Assembly (NCBI RefSeq): GCF_001485215.1
Contig: NZ_BBWW01000001.1
Location: 1,798,001 to 1,862,000, forward strand
DNA from: Leptolyngbya sp. NIES-2104
GTDB lineage: Bacteria > Cyanobacteriota > Cyanobacteriia > Leptolyngbyales > Leptolyngbyaceae
Direction: 5' to 3'
Length of the DNA stretch: 64,000 nt
Part shown: positions 45,817 through 54,597 of the stretch, piece after piece
Position numbering within the stretch: the stretch's first letter is position 1
Layout of the letters: each line of letters opens with the position of its first letter
Position numbers and translations under genes: made by a program
The notes under the pieces: model-generated
The model's input: the letters and a program-made list of their open reading frames with translations, nothing else
Told to the model about the DNA's origin: nothing
The model's database searches: none

Positions 45817-46110
45817 ATGAGAGCGAGAATCGAACAAGAAATTTTATATCTGCATCACGAAGATGTGCCCCCGTTCAAAAAAGGCGGCTCGATCGTACGG
45901 AATAGCTATTTTTGGGCGCTTAAGTCGATCGCGGGTCGGGCGAAACGAGGGCGCGATTGGGAATATGAACCGGAAGTGTGGTTTGCGTTGCAGCGGATGT
46001 TGTTGTCGTTTGCGGAGTCCGGTTATTTGGGATTGTCGGAAACGATGTTGGAATTTGCAGACGATGCGATCATTCCAGACGAATTACGATCGATTTCGAC
46101 GCGAATTTAA
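45817..46110 (+). CDS. Conserved cyanobacterial hypothetical, 97 aa
   Basis: I do not recognise a named family, but the protein reads like a conserved one: EDVPPFKKGGSIVRNSYFWA, KSIAGRAKRGRDWEYEPEVW, FALQRMLLSFAESGYLGLSE. It is soluble and mostly helical, with a basic centre and acidic C-terminus. ATG 45817 is preferred over GTG 45808. It is 32 bases upstream of the HAD gene on the same strand. Confidence 0.75.
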   Translation: MRARIEQEILYLHHEDVPPFKKGGSIVRNSYFWALKSIAGRAKRGRDWEYEPEVWFALQRMLLSFAESGYLGLSETMLEFADDAIIPDELRSISTRI

Positions 46111-46142
46111 TCGCAATCTGCGTTACGCTGAGTTGAAGTTTT

Positions 46143-46802
46143 GTGAAGGTAAGACTCGTGCTGGCAGCGCTGCTTTACGACTTGGACGGAACGATCGCGG
46201 ATACTGACCCGGTGCATTTTATCGCTTGGCAGGATGTGTTACAGGGGTTTGACCTGCACATTGACGAGACGATTTATAAACAGCGCCTGAGCGGAAGGAC
46301 GAATCCACCCATTATTGCGGAGTTTCTCCCTCAGCTTACGGCGGCGGAAAGTGAAGAACTTGCCGATCGTAAAGAAGCCCGATTTCGAGAATTGGCTGAG
46401 CAACTCGAACCGATCGCAGGCTTGCGAGAGTTGATTGAGTGGGGAAAACAAAATTCTTTGAAACAAGCGGTCGTGACGAATGCGCCGCGTGAAAATGCTC
46501 GCTTTATGTTGAAAGTGTTGAAGCTGGATCAAGTGTTCGATCGCGTAATTCTGGCAGACGATTTAGGCATCGGAAAACCTGATCCAGCCCCGTATCTTGC
46601 CGCATTGAAAGAATTTGGAATTGAACCGCAGCAGGCGATCGCATTCGAGGATTCTCCATCGGGTGTCCAATCTGCGGTAGCAGCAAAGATTTCAACGATC
46701 GGGATTACTTCAACTCAGCTACCAGAAACGCTGTGTGAGTTGGGGGTGAAATTTGCGATCGCGGACTTTACGGCTCCTGAACTGTGGGCATTGCTGAAAT
46801 AG
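46143..46802 (+). CDS. HAD hydrolase, beta-phosphoglucomutase-like
   Basis: This 219-aa HAD enzyme has motif I LYDLDGTIADTDP, a helical cap, motif II VVTNAPRENARFML, motif III Lys in GIGKPDPAPY and motif IV AFEDSPSGVQSA. It resembles sugar-phosphate phosphatases and beta-phosphoglucomutases. It starts with GTG (46143, or a second GTG five codons later). Substrate unknown. The end converges on a small minus-strand frame. Confidence 0.9.
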   Translation: MKVRLVLAALLYDLDGTIADTDPVHFIAWQDVLQGFDLHIDETIYKQRLSGRTNPPIIAEFLPQLTAAESEELADRKEARFRELAEQLEPIAGLRELIEWGKQNSLKQAVVTNAPRENARFMLKVLKLDQVFDRVILADDLGIGKPDPAPYLAALKEFGIEPQQAIAFEDSPSGVQSAVAAKISTIGITSTQLPETLCELGVKFAIADFTAPELWALLK

Positions 46803-46962
46803 CAGGGTGAAAAATTCCCCAAGTATCAGCGATCGCTTCGAGCCAGTCGAGATCAGGCGAAATTTCTTCTAAGTTCTCAAACGCATCGAACATTCCGCCG
46901 ATGTCCAGAACCGTCTGTGCTTTTGGAGCGGCTTCTAAGTCGTGAAAAGATGAAGATTGCAT
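46768..46962 (-). CDS. Possible small acidic protein
   Basis: This 64-codon frame begins with ATG and reads MQSSSFHDLEAAPKAQTVLD, then GGMFDAFENLEEISPDLDWL. The composition (acidic, few Lys/Arg, amphipathic) is plausible for a real small protein, and the 344-base region between its neighbours has no other gene. Its last 11 codons overlap the end of the HAD gene. There is no strong ribosome site. I keep it as a possible gene. Confidence 0.4.
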   Translation of the reverse strand: MQSSSFHDLEAAPKAQTVLDIGGMFDAFENLEEISPDLDWLEAIADTWGIFHPAISAMPTVQEP

Positions 46963-47145
46963 AAATCAAATTCTCGGTAGGAACTCGCAGATCTTTACAG
47001 CGTCTTTCAAATGGTAGAAGCTCTTCTGTAAGAATACTGAGGAAGATTCGTGCACGTCAATCCGTGTGTGCCAGTCTTGCAATTCTCAGAAACAATCCAG
47101 CCGACGCGGTAAACTTTAATTAAGTTTTATTTCAGAGATGTTTCT

Positions 47146-47697
47146 ATGTCGCGTCGAAACTTGATTCGAGTTTTACTGGTGAGTGTGTTGGCGATCGCTG
47201 CCAGTCTGAACTTTACATTTCCCGCTTTTGCCCTCGGTGGAGCATTACCCCTGCTGAACCAACCTGCACCCGAATTCGCACTTCCCAGCAATGACAGCGA
47301 TGGAACGGTTGCGCTCTCAGACTACCGCGGGAAATGGGTCGTCGCTTATTTTTACCCAGCAGACTTTACCCCCGGTTGCACGATCGAGGCGCGAAAGTTT
47401 CAGGAAGATATGCCGAAATATCTCGATCGTAATACCCAAATTCTCGGAATCAGTGCCGACGATGTGAACTCACACCAGGATTTCTGCGATTCCGAAGGCT
47501 TAAAATTTCCGCTGCTTGCAGATGCGAACGGCAAAATTAGTAAAGCTTACGGTTCTTGGTTTGGGATTCGTTCCGCCCGTCACACTTACATCATTGATCC
47601 AGAAGGAATTCTCAGAGCGACATTTACGGGAGTTAACCCGATCGTCCATAGTCGCGAAGTGCTGGCAAAATTAGATGAACTGCAACAAGCGAGCTAA
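47146..47697 (+). CDS. Exported peroxiredoxin, PrxQ/BCP-like
   Basis: This 183-aa thiol peroxidase has a signal peptide (RVLLVSVLAIAASLNFTFPA, cleavage after AFA), so it acts in the lumen or periplasm. The peroxidatic Cys is in PADFTPGCTIEARKF. The usual PrxQ resolving Cys five residues later is replaced by Arg; another Cys occurs in HQDFCDSEG and may substitute. The SDR gene begins on the very next base after the stop, so the two are co-translated. Confidence 0.92.
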   Translation: MSRRNLIRVLLVSVLAIAASLNFTFPAFALGGALPLLNQPAPEFALPSNDSDGTVALSDYRGKWVVAYFYPADFTPGCTIEARKFQEDMPKYLDRNTQILGISADDVNSHQDFCDSEGLKFPLLADANGKISKAYGSWFGIRSARHTYIIDPEGILRATFTGVNPIVHSREVLAKLDELQQAS

Positions 47698-48363
47698 ATG
47701 GCAACTTATCTAATCACAGGTGCAAATCGCGGAATTGGCTACGAGTACTGTCGCCAATTAAAAGCGCGTGGAGAAACCATGATCGCAGTTTGTCGGACTG
47801 CCTCTGAGGAATTGCAGCAGCTTGGAATTCAAGTTGAGGCAGGGATTGATATTACCTCAGAGGCTTCGGTTGCGGAATTATGCGATCGCTTAGGTGATAT
47901 GTCGATCGATGTTCTAATCAACAATGCAGGCATCATCAAGCGCGTCACCTTAGATAACTTAGATTTCGATAGCATCCGCGAACAGTTCGAGGTCAATGCT
48001 TTAGGTGCATTGCGGGTTACTCATGCGCTGTTACCTCGCCTTAAAGCAGGTTCCAAGATTGTGTTGATGACGAGTCGAATGGGATCGATCGCAGATAATA
48101 CCTCTGGAAGTTCCTACGGCTATCGAATGTCGAAAGTCGCTTTATCGATGGCGGGAAAATCTCTCGCGCATGACCTTGAACCGCGTGGAATTCCAGTTGC
48201 CATTCTGCATCCTGGATTAGTTCAAACTCGCATGACGAACTTTACAGCAGGCGGGATTACAGCAGAACAATCGGTGAAGGGATTACTCGATCGAATTGAT
48301 CAACTAACGCTGGAAAACACAGGCACATTCTGGCACGCAAATGGTGAAGTACTACCTTGGTAA
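47698..48363 (+). CDS. Short-chain dehydrogenase/reductase
   Basis: This 221-aa SDR has TYLITGANRGIGYEYCRQL (cofactor loop), INNAGIIKRVTLDN, catalytic Ser in VLMTSRMGSIADN and YxxxK in SYGYRMSKVAL. It resembles the C-factor/sniffer-like class rather than FabG. ATG follows the prxQ stop with no gap. Substrate unknown. Confidence 0.93.
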   Translation: MATYLITGANRGIGYEYCRQLKARGETMIAVCRTASEELQQLGIQVEAGIDITSEASVAELCDRLGDMSIDVLINNAGIIKRVTLDNLDFDSIREQFEVNALGALRVTHALLPRLKAGSKIVLMTSRMGSIADNTSGSSYGYRMSKVALSMAGKSLAHDLEPRGIPVAILHPGLVQTRMTNFTAGGITAEQSVKGLLDRIDQLTLENTGTFWHANGEVLPW

Positions 48364-48367
48364 GCTA

Positions 48368-48997
48368 CTACTCCCCAATGACTTGTGCAATCCGCTTTAG
48401 AATTTGCAGCACTATGTAGAGTTCTCGCCCAGAAGTAAATGGTGCAAACACTCGTGAGAGCGAATAGAAGCGAGATTCAGCCTGCACCAGTTTTACGAAT
48501 AAGATGTCATCTCCATTCGTCAACAGACCAAAACTAGGTTGTTGCGGGTGGGGATTCGCCATTAAATAAGCCAACGTTTGCGGTAGAGCCGTCCAAACTG
48601 AAAGAGCAGTTTTCTTCGATTCCAACACAACGACCCAAAGCTGATTTAATAGCACTAAGGCATCAATTCGCCCCTGCAATACTTCTTCGCTATCATCAAG
48701 AGTCAAGACTACAGATTCTTCTGCTCGGACTCGAAAGGGTGGATCATAAAAACCAGCGATCGCTAATAGCGGCGAAGTCAGCAATAAAGTCACCGTTCCC
48801 TCTAACAACTGTCCGGTCGATCGCTGATAAAGATACCGCCGTCGCAATTGATCTAATTCAGCTTGCTCCGTTGCAGAAATTTCCGGTAAATCCGCCTGCC
48901 ATTCTAAGAAAAACGATTCATCCTCTGTTCTGGTCAGGTTGAATCGTCGTTCTGCCTCATCGAGCGTTGAAATGGCATCTGTAATCGCGATCGACAT
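48368..48997 (-). CDS. Restriction-endonuclease-like (PD-(D/E)XK) hypothetical
   Basis: This 209-aa protein belongs to a cyanobacterial family often annotated as a type I restriction R-subunit-like protein. The nuclease core is visible as VLQGRIDALVLLNQLWVVVL followed by ESKK, i.e. D ... ExK. Helices precede it (DEAERRFNLTRTEDESFFLE). No methylase or specificity gene is near, so it is not a complete system. ATG 48997 is preferred; the frame extends 11 codons further. Confidence 0.8.
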   Translation of the reverse strand: MSIAITDAISTLDEAERRFNLTRTEDESFFLEWQADLPEISATEQAELDQLRRRYLYQRSTGQLLEGTVTLLLTSPLLAIAGFYDPPFRVRAEESVVLTLDDSEEVLQGRIDALVLLNQLWVVVLESKKTALSVWTALPQTLAYLMANPHPQQPSFGLLTNGDDILFVKLVQAESRFYSLSRVFAPFTSGRELYIVLQILKRIAQVIGE

Positions 48998-49047
48998 AAG
49001 CGTAAAAATCAGGGGTGCTTTCATTATCACACCCCCAATATCGACAT

Positions 49048-51072
49048 TTACGACAGTAGGTAAGTGTAACCGCTCAAACTGCGCTCGTAGTTTTGGAGCA
49101 ACAGTTGAGATTCTTGTAAGGTAATGCGATCGTCTTCTAGCGCGTGTTCGGTTTGCAGTCGAATGCTTTCGATCATGTCTTCCACATCGTATTGCACATA
49201 GCCGAGCACTTCTTCGATCGTATCTCCGCGAACGACGTGCTGAATCTGATAGCCCTTCGGTGTGAGTTGAATGTGAACCGTGTTAGTGTCCCCAAACAAG
49301 TTATGTAAGTTACCCATGATTTCCTGGTATGCACCATTGAGGAACATTCCCAGATAGTAAGGCTCTCCAGACTTGAGTGAATGCAGTTCTAACACCGATT
49401 TCACATCGCGCAGATCAATGAATTGATCAATCTTGCCATCACTATCACAAGTCAAATCGACTAAGGTTGCTCGTTTCGTTGGCTCTTCGTTCAAGCGGTG
49501 GAGTGGCATGATCGGGAACAGTTGATCAATGCCCCAAATGTCCGGAGCCGATTGAAACACTGAGAGATTCATGTAGTAGATCGAAGCCATGATTTTCTCA
49601 AGGTCTTCGAGGTCATCCGGGATGTATTCAAGCTGACGGGTGAAGCCGATGATTTTGTGGCAGCACGACCAATACAATCTTTCTGCTCTTGCCCGCTCAG
49701 TTAAAGTTAGATAGCCGAATCCAAACAGGTTGACCGCTTCTTCTTTGAACTGAGTTGCATCGTGGTACATCTCTAGAAAATTCTCGGCACCGATCGAGGT
49801 GTAAGTTTCGTAGAGATTTTGAATGATGATATGTTCGTCTTCTTTCGTCGGTTCGGGCGTTTCAGCGGCGACATCACTGGTTCCGAGAATGTCGAACACG
49901 AGCACCGATTGATGAGACGCGATCGCTCTTCCACTTTCACTAATCAAAGTCGGAACTGGAATCGTTGCTAGCGCACACGCATCTCGCACCGCTGCGACGA
50001 CATCGTTTGCATAGTTCTGAGTGCTGTAGTTTTTCGAGGCGTGGAAGTTCGTTTGTGAACCGTCATAGTCCACACCTAAACCACCACCCACATCGAAATA
50101 CTGCATATTCGCGCCCAGTTGAACCAGTTCGACATAGATTCGACTGGCTTCGCGCATGGCTTCTTTTAGCACACTGATCGCTGAAATCTGAGAGCCGATG
50201 TGAAAATGCAGTAGTTGAAGACAGTCCAGCATATCTGCGGCTTTCAACTGGTTCACCGTGTGAATGATTTCGGGAATCGTTAAGCCGAATTTTGCTCGAT
50301 CACCTGCTGACGTGCCCCAGCGTCCGATACCTCGTGCGCTCAGTTTGGCTCGGACTCCCAAGATCGGTTTAATGCCGAGTTTCTTACTCGCTGCGATCGC
50401 GAGTTCTACTTCTTCGATCTGTTCTAGAACAATGATCGGCGTTTGTCCTAACCGTCTCGCCAACATCGCCGTTTCAATGTATTCACGATCCTTGTACCCG
50501 TTGCAAATTAGTAGCGCACCGGGAGTTTTCAGCGTTGCCAAGGCGATCATCAATTCCGGTTTCGATCCGGCTTCGAGTCCGAACTGATGCGGCTGTCCGA
50601 AGCGCACCAAATCTTCGACTAAATGCCGCTGTTGATTGCATTTGACCGGGAAAACGCCGCGATAAACGCCAGGGTAGCTGTAACGTGCGATCGCTTTAGA
50701 AAACGCCGAATTAATCCGCTCAATTCGATCCTCCAAGATATCCGAGAACCGAATCAGCAACGGTAAACCAAGATTTCGCTGCTTCAGCGCATTGACTAAA
50801 TCAAACAAATCCAGCGACCCGCCTCGATTGCCTTTTGGGGAAACGGTCACATGTCCAGCAGCATTGATGGAAAAATACGGATCGCCCCAGCCTTGAATGC
50901 GGTAGAGTTCTTCGCTATCTTCGATCGTCCATTTTTTCAGAGTGGTTTCGGGTACGGGGGCTTTCCCGTTCGATTTTCCGTTCTTGCCGTTTTTGGCGTT
51001 TAAATCCTCATCTGTCAAACCTGAGTCTGGTACTTGTTTTTCAGGCTTGGCAGTGGCGGAGCGTCCTCCCAT
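49048..51072 (-). CDS. speA: Biosynthetic arginine decarboxylase SpeA
   Basis: This 674-aa PLP enzyme makes agmatine from arginine, the first step to putrescine and spermidine. The PLP Lys is in RGVFPVKCNQQRHLVEDLVR; other blocks are FGLEAGSKPELMIAL, LHFHIGSQISAISVLKEAM and MQYFDVGGGLGVDYDGSQ. The first 45 residues (KNGKNGKSNGKAPVPE) are low-complexity and probably disordered. Single gene, divergent from ndk. Confidence 0.96.
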   Translation of the reverse strand: MGGRSATAKPEKQVPDSGLTDEDLNAKNGKNGKSNGKAPVPETTLKKWTIEDSEELYRIQGWGDPYFSINAAGHVTVSPKGNRGGSLDLFDLVNALKQRNLGLPLLIRFSDILEDRIERINSAFSKAIARYSYPGVYRGVFPVKCNQQRHLVEDLVRFGQPHQFGLEAGSKPELMIALATLKTPGALLICNGYKDREYIETAMLARRLGQTPIIVLEQIEEVELAIAASKKLGIKPILGVRAKLSARGIGRWGTSAGDRAKFGLTIPEIIHTVNQLKAADMLDCLQLLHFHIGSQISAISVLKEAMREASRIYVELVQLGANMQYFDVGGGLGVDYDGSQTNFHASKNYSTQNYANDVVAAVRDACALATIPVPTLISESGRAIASHQSVLVFDILGTSDVAAETPEPTKEDEHIIIQNLYETYTSIGAENFLEMYHDATQFKEEAVNLFGFGYLTLTERARAERLYWSCCHKIIGFTRQLEYIPDDLEDLEKIMASIYYMNLSVFQSAPDIWGIDQLFPIMPLHRLNEEPTKRATLVDLTCDSDGKIDQFIDLRDVKSVLELHSLKSGEPYYLGMFLNGAYQEIMGNLHNLFGDTNTVHIQLTPKGYQIQHVVRGDTIEEVLGYVQYDVEDMIESIRLQTEHALEDDRITLQESQLLLQNYERSLSGYTYLLS

Positions 51073-51214
51073 CGTGGTTTGTCCTCATTGCAACGAATCT
51101 TCAAGCCTCCAGTCTATCGCGCCTGCCCAAAAACAGAAGTCTTTCACATCACGGAATTGCCGTTGTGAGCTAATCTAGGTTTTGTAAATTTCACTTCATT
51201 TTTGGGAGTCCAGC

Positions 51215-51664
51215 TTGGAACGCACATTTTTAGCCATTAAGCCCGATGGCGTACAGCGCAAATTGATCGGTGAAATCATTCGCCGTTTTGAAACGAAGGG
51301 CTTTACTCTCGTCGGTTTGAAGTTTATGAATGTCAGTCGCGAACTGGCAGAGAGCCATTACGGGGTTCACCGGGAACGTCCATTTTTCGGGAGTCTGGTT
51401 GAGTTTATTACGTCAGGTCCGATCGTGGCGATGGTTTGGGAAGGCGATGGTGTGATTGCGGGTGCGCGGAAAGTGATCGGCGCAACGAATCCACTGGCTG
51501 CTGAACCGGGAACGATTCGGGGCGATTTTGGCGCAAATATCGGACGGAATTTGATTCACGGATCGGATGCACCGGAAACTGCACAGAGCGAGATTGCACT
51601 GTGGTTTAAGGAAGAAGAATTGGTAAATTGGCAACCGACCGTGTTGTCGTGGATTTACGAATAA
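51215..51664 (+). CDS. ndk: Nucleoside diphosphate kinase
   Basis: This 149-aa enzyme transfers phosphate between nucleoside di- and triphosphates. Motifs: [20 protein letters not shown] and the active-site His in [20 protein letters not shown]. The first codon is TTG (51215); GGGAG lies seven bases before it and the family starts MERTFL, so the start is firm. A strong terminator follows. Confidence 0.96.
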   Translation: MERTFLAIKPDGVQRKLIGEIIRRFETKGFTLVGLKFMNVSRELAESHYGVHRERPFFGSLVEFITSGPIVAMVWEGDGVIAGARKVIGATNPLAAEPGTIRGDFGANIGRNLIHGSDAPETAQSEIALWFKEEELVNWQPTVLSWIYE

Positions 51665-51687
51665 TATCGATCGACGCTGAAATTTGA

Positions 51688-51728
51688 GAACTCCAGCTTC
51701 TATTAAAGAAGCTGGAGTTCTGTTTTTT
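51688..51728 (+). terminator. Strong terminator after ndk
   Basis: A 14-bp perfect stem (GAACTCCAGCTTCT with its complement), five-base loop, then TGTTTTTT. The left end of element copy C begins in the next base. Confidence 0.95.
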
Positions 51729-51938
51729 AGAAGGTATTTGAAAGGTATCAATCGTTCCTTCGCTCCGTTGCGCTCCCGCCCTGAAATGAATTTCGGGCTA
51801 ACGAGCGAAAGTCTACTGAAGTAGACTGGGAGCAAGTTTCAGACTCTTAGTCCATTTCTAATGGACTTGCGCCGATTAGCCCGAAATTCCATTTCAGGGC
51901 GGGGCGCTGCAATGAACAACACGTTTCAAACATCCTCT
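51729..51938. mobile_element. TIR/hairpin element, copy C
   Basis: About 210 bp. Left terminal repeat AGAAGGTATTTGAAAGGTAT, right end ACGTTTCAAACATCCTCT. The outer stem (51775-51801 with 51876-51903, one bulge) starts CCCGCCCTGAAATG. Inner hairpins: AGTCTACT/AGTAGACT and AGTCCATT/AATGGACT. It sits between the ndk terminator and the terC stop (14 bases away). Confidence 0.85.
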
Positions 51939-51951
51939 TAGACTTAATTTT

Positions 51952-52701
51952 CTAGACTGGATCTTTCTCCGAAACAGGTTCAATCTCCGGCATCGTTTCA
52001 GATTGTGATTCGACGATCGCTTCAATTTCCGCGATATCGTTTCGCTTGGAAAATCCCCACGCAAACACGATCGCAACCATCGTAATCATCAACCATTCCG
52101 GCGGCACGAGTTGATCATTGAACACCCGCAGCAACAATCGAATGCCCACGAACGCCACGGTAATGTAACCCGCGTCTTCTAAATGCGTGAACTCTTCCAA
52201 CCAGCCGATAAATAAGCCTGCCATAAATCGCAGTGCCACAATCCCGATCGTGCCTCCGAGCAAAATCAGCCAGGTATCTTGGGAAACCGCGATCGCAGTC
52301 GTCACACTATCTAATGAAAACGCCAAATCGGTCAGCGCAATCACCGGAATCGCCTGCCACAACGACGCAAATCGGGGTTTATGTTGCGCTCCTTCGTCGT
52401 CATCGGAGGGCTTAAAATGCTGAAATACCAGCCACAAAAGGTAGAGTGCGCCAGCTAACTCGAATTGCCAATACCCAATCACCCAAGAGGCAGCCAGAAT
52501 CAACGACATCCGCAGCACATAGGCAAAAATCAGCCCGATATTAAGGGCCCGACCTTCTAGTTTTGGGTCTTCTAAGCCTTGGGTGAGGGCGGCAAGCGCG
52601 ATCGCATTATCCGCCGACAGAACGCATTCCAACGAGACTAAGACCAGCAGCAGCAGGAAGGTTTGGGGACTGAGTTGAGCCGGAATATCTATGTCAATCA
52701 T
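51952..52701 (-). CDS. TerC-family membrane protein
   Basis: This 249-aa integral membrane protein has seven hydrophobic segments and the TerC hallmark acidic membrane motifs VSLECVLSADNAIALAALTQ and ALTDLAFSLDSVTTAIAVSQ. TerC proteins are linked to Mn2+ export and to insertion of thylakoid or exported proteins. The C-terminal 30 residues are acidic and soluble. It is transcribed away from the DnaA-box cluster. Confidence 0.93.
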   Translation of the reverse strand: MIDIDIPAQLSPQTFLLLLVLVSLECVLSADNAIALAALTQGLEDPKLEGRALNIGLIFAYVLRMSLILAASWVIGYWQFELAGALYLLWLVFQHFKPSDDDEGAQHKPRFASLWQAIPVIALTDLAFSLDSVTTAIAVSQDTWLILLGGTIGIVALRFMAGLFIGWLEEFTHLEDAGYITVAFVGIRLLLRVFNDQLVPPEWLMITMVAIVFAWGFSKRNDIAEIEAIVESQSETMPEIEPVSEKDPV

Positions 52702-52918
52702 TCGAGAACTTCAAAACAACGATCGGGGCAAGAACACCCTATTATCTCTCCTTATGTCTAGATTGGCGATGACCGTCAGAAAGAGAGAAGCCCGTCCAGA
52801 TTCGTAGATCTACGGAAGTTTTCGGCATCGAGAATAGAGAATTCCCAATCCGATCGCCCAACTCACAGCCGAAAGTCGAGTTCTTCAAAATCTTAACAAA
52901 ACTTTACAAATGCCTTGG

Positions 52919-53258
52919 TTTTCCCCAAGTTCTCCACAGGCTATCCACAAGTTGCCGATTTCTTTTCCACACCTTTTCCACATCGAATCGAAAGTTTTCC
53001 ACAGGGGATCGGGCTAGGATCGTCATTTTTCGGAGGACTGTGGAAAAGTCAGACGATTCAGTAATCCACAGTTCAAAATCGCTCAATTTATGAAGCCGCG
53101 TAACGAAATAATGGCTGAAACACTGATTCTACCGTTCAGTAATTTTGATCTAGCAAGCGATTTTTACGTTTCTTGATGTTGATCTTCTGAACGCGATCGC
53201 GCAGAATGTAGCGACTAACCGAAAGCGCTCAGACGAACGGCGACACAGGATTTCCACA
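52919..53258. other. Candidate chromosomal replication origin: DnaA-box cluster
   Basis: In a 660-base gene-free region between divergent terC and the DUF2811 gene I count nine DnaA-box-like 9-mers. Perfect TTTTCCACA: 52963-52971, 52974-52982, 52995-53003 and, on the minus strand, 53039-53047. One mismatch to TTTTCCACA or TTATCCACA: 52919-52927, 52930-52938, 52941-52949, 53062-53070, 53250-53258. AT-rich sequence (CTTAACAAAACTTTACAAAT) lies just left. TTTTCCACA is the box known for cyanobacterial origins. No dnaA or dnaN is in the window, but these genes often lie elsewhere in cyanobacteria. Confidence 0.8.
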
Positions 53259-53365
53259 AGTTGGAGATTGAGAAACCGGATCGAACTGGCGTAGATTTTT
53301 GTTGCAAATTTTTGCAGAAATCGGACGGTTGGAATTCACATACTGCGATTCATTTTTGAGGTTTG

Positions 53366-53596
53366 ATGGATATGGATAGCAACATTAGTCTTTTCGTCGA
53401 AATTCCTGAAGCATTGCATCAATCATTTCAATCGTTCCTCGATTCGCGTCCCGATTGGGATCAAGATCGGGTGATGTCTGCTGCTTTGTCATTGTTCTTG
53501 TTGCAAAATCGTCCGGCGAGTGAACGTCAGACCGATCGTGCAACCGCTCGGATTTACCTGGACTCCATCTTCAAGCGTCCAGTCGAACAGATTTAA
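53366..53596 (+). CDS. DUF2811 protein
   Basis: This 76-aa protein is in the cyanobacterial DUF2811 family: ISLFVEIPEALHQSFQSFLD, SRPDWDQDRVMSAALSLFLL and TARIYLDSIFKRP. The strand-helix-helix layout resembles ribbon-helix-helix proteins. ATG 53366 has GAGG just before it; ATG 53372 is an alternative. It lies beside the putative origin and 36 bases upstream of the nuclease gene, on the same strand. Confidence 0.85.
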   Translation: MDMDSNISLFVEIPEALHQSFQSFLDSRPDWDQDRVMSAALSLFLLQNRPASERQTDRATARIYLDSIFKRPVEQI

Positions 53597-53632
53597 CCGA
53601 TTTTCGCTCTATAACCTTGTTTGCCACGAATC

Positions 53633-54427
53633 ATGCCTTACCAGATTTCTGCCACAAAACTTCAGTCGTATAGTCGCTGTCCATATGCGTACTACTTGAG
53701 GTACGAGCGGCGACTGACCACCAGTGATTTCTTCGGTTCAGCAGCGTTAGGAACTGCATTGCATCAAGCTTTAGCAATGGTCTATCGGGATTGGCACTAC
53801 CACGAAGCCACACCCGATTTACACTGGATTCATCGCTGTTGGGAAGAACATTCCACGGGTTTAACTCCGGGTCAAATTGAAGATGGTCGATCGATTCTTG
53901 AGCGCTACTATGAGAAGTTCATTTTGAATGCTCCATCGTTGCGTCAGCCGTTAGCTGTTGAAGGACGAATTCAGGCGTTTCTGAGAGTCGAAAGCCTCGA
54001 ATTCTGCATTACGGGAAGATACGATCGCATTGATTATCTCAATGATGGTTTGGAGCTAATCGATTACAAGTCGAGTCGCGATCTGAAAGTTCCAGAGTCT
54101 GATGAGATGGATTTGCAGATCGGATTGTATTATCTGGCGTTGGAGCAGACGTATCAACAAAGTCTGAAGTATCTTACTTTGCTGCATTTGCGAACGGGCG
54201 AAAAGGTTCGCTATCGGGCAACTCGTCGTCATAAGAAGCAAGTGCAAGCGGTGATTTCAGATTTAGCAGTCCGTTTGCGACATGACGAAACATGGGAACC
54301 CACGCCAGGGAAACAGTGCGATCGATGTGCTTATTCCCGCTATTGTCCCGCGTTGAGTGTGAATCCGGCTCCGTTGCCGACAACGATGAGCGCGACTCCT
54401 GAGTTGCAGCTTGCATTGGGATTGTAA
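53633..54427 (+). CDS. RecB-like PD-(D/E)XK nuclease with Fe-S cysteines
   Basis: This 264-aa protein has the RecB/Cas4-type nuclease fold: N-terminal Cys in KLQSYSRCPYAYYLRYERRL, His in ALGTALHQALAM, core Asp in CITGRYDRIDYL and ExK-like ELIDYKSSRDLKVPE. The C-terminal triad CDRCAYSRYCP with the first Cys gives four ligands for an Fe-S cluster. No CRISPR or helicase gene is near. It is likely a DNA-repair nuclease. ATG 53633 is chosen; TTG 53621 would add four residues. Confidence 0.92.
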   Translation: MPYQISATKLQSYSRCPYAYYLRYERRLTTSDFFGSAALGTALHQALAMVYRDWHYHEATPDLHWIHRCWEEHSTGLTPGQIEDGRSILERYYEKFILNAPSLRQPLAVEGRIQAFLRVESLEFCITGRYDRIDYLNDGLELIDYKSSRDLKVPESDEMDLQIGLYYLALEQTYQQSLKYLTLLHLRTGEKVRYRATRRHKKQVQAVISDLAVRLRHDETWEPTPGKQCDRCAYSRYCPALSVNPAPLPTTMSATPELQLALGL

Positions 54428-54506
54428 GGGTGATGGATTGTAGGGTGAGTGTTTGCGTTGGAGGTTGGGTGGAAAGTCTGCAAAGTCTTTTCGCTCTCGT
54501 TGCTGT

Positions 54507-54534
54507 CCTGCCCCGGAATGGAATTCGGGTCGGG
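54507..54534. repeat. Collapsed partial copy of the TIR/hairpin element
   Basis: CCTGCCCCGGAATGGAATTC and the following GGGTCGGG resemble both outer arms of the element joined with the centre deleted; the flanks TCGTTGC on the left and GAATGCAATGAA on the right also match flanks of full copies. It lies 64 bases before full copy D. Confidence 0.5.
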
Positions 54535-54597
54535 AGAATGCAATGAATGACAATTCTCAAGCGATCAACAAACAGCACAATTATCGATACTTCTTCA

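Noticed and set aside
48368-48997. Complete restriction-modification system
   Set aside because: Only a PD-(D/E)XK-like protein is present; no methylase or specificity subunit is nearby.
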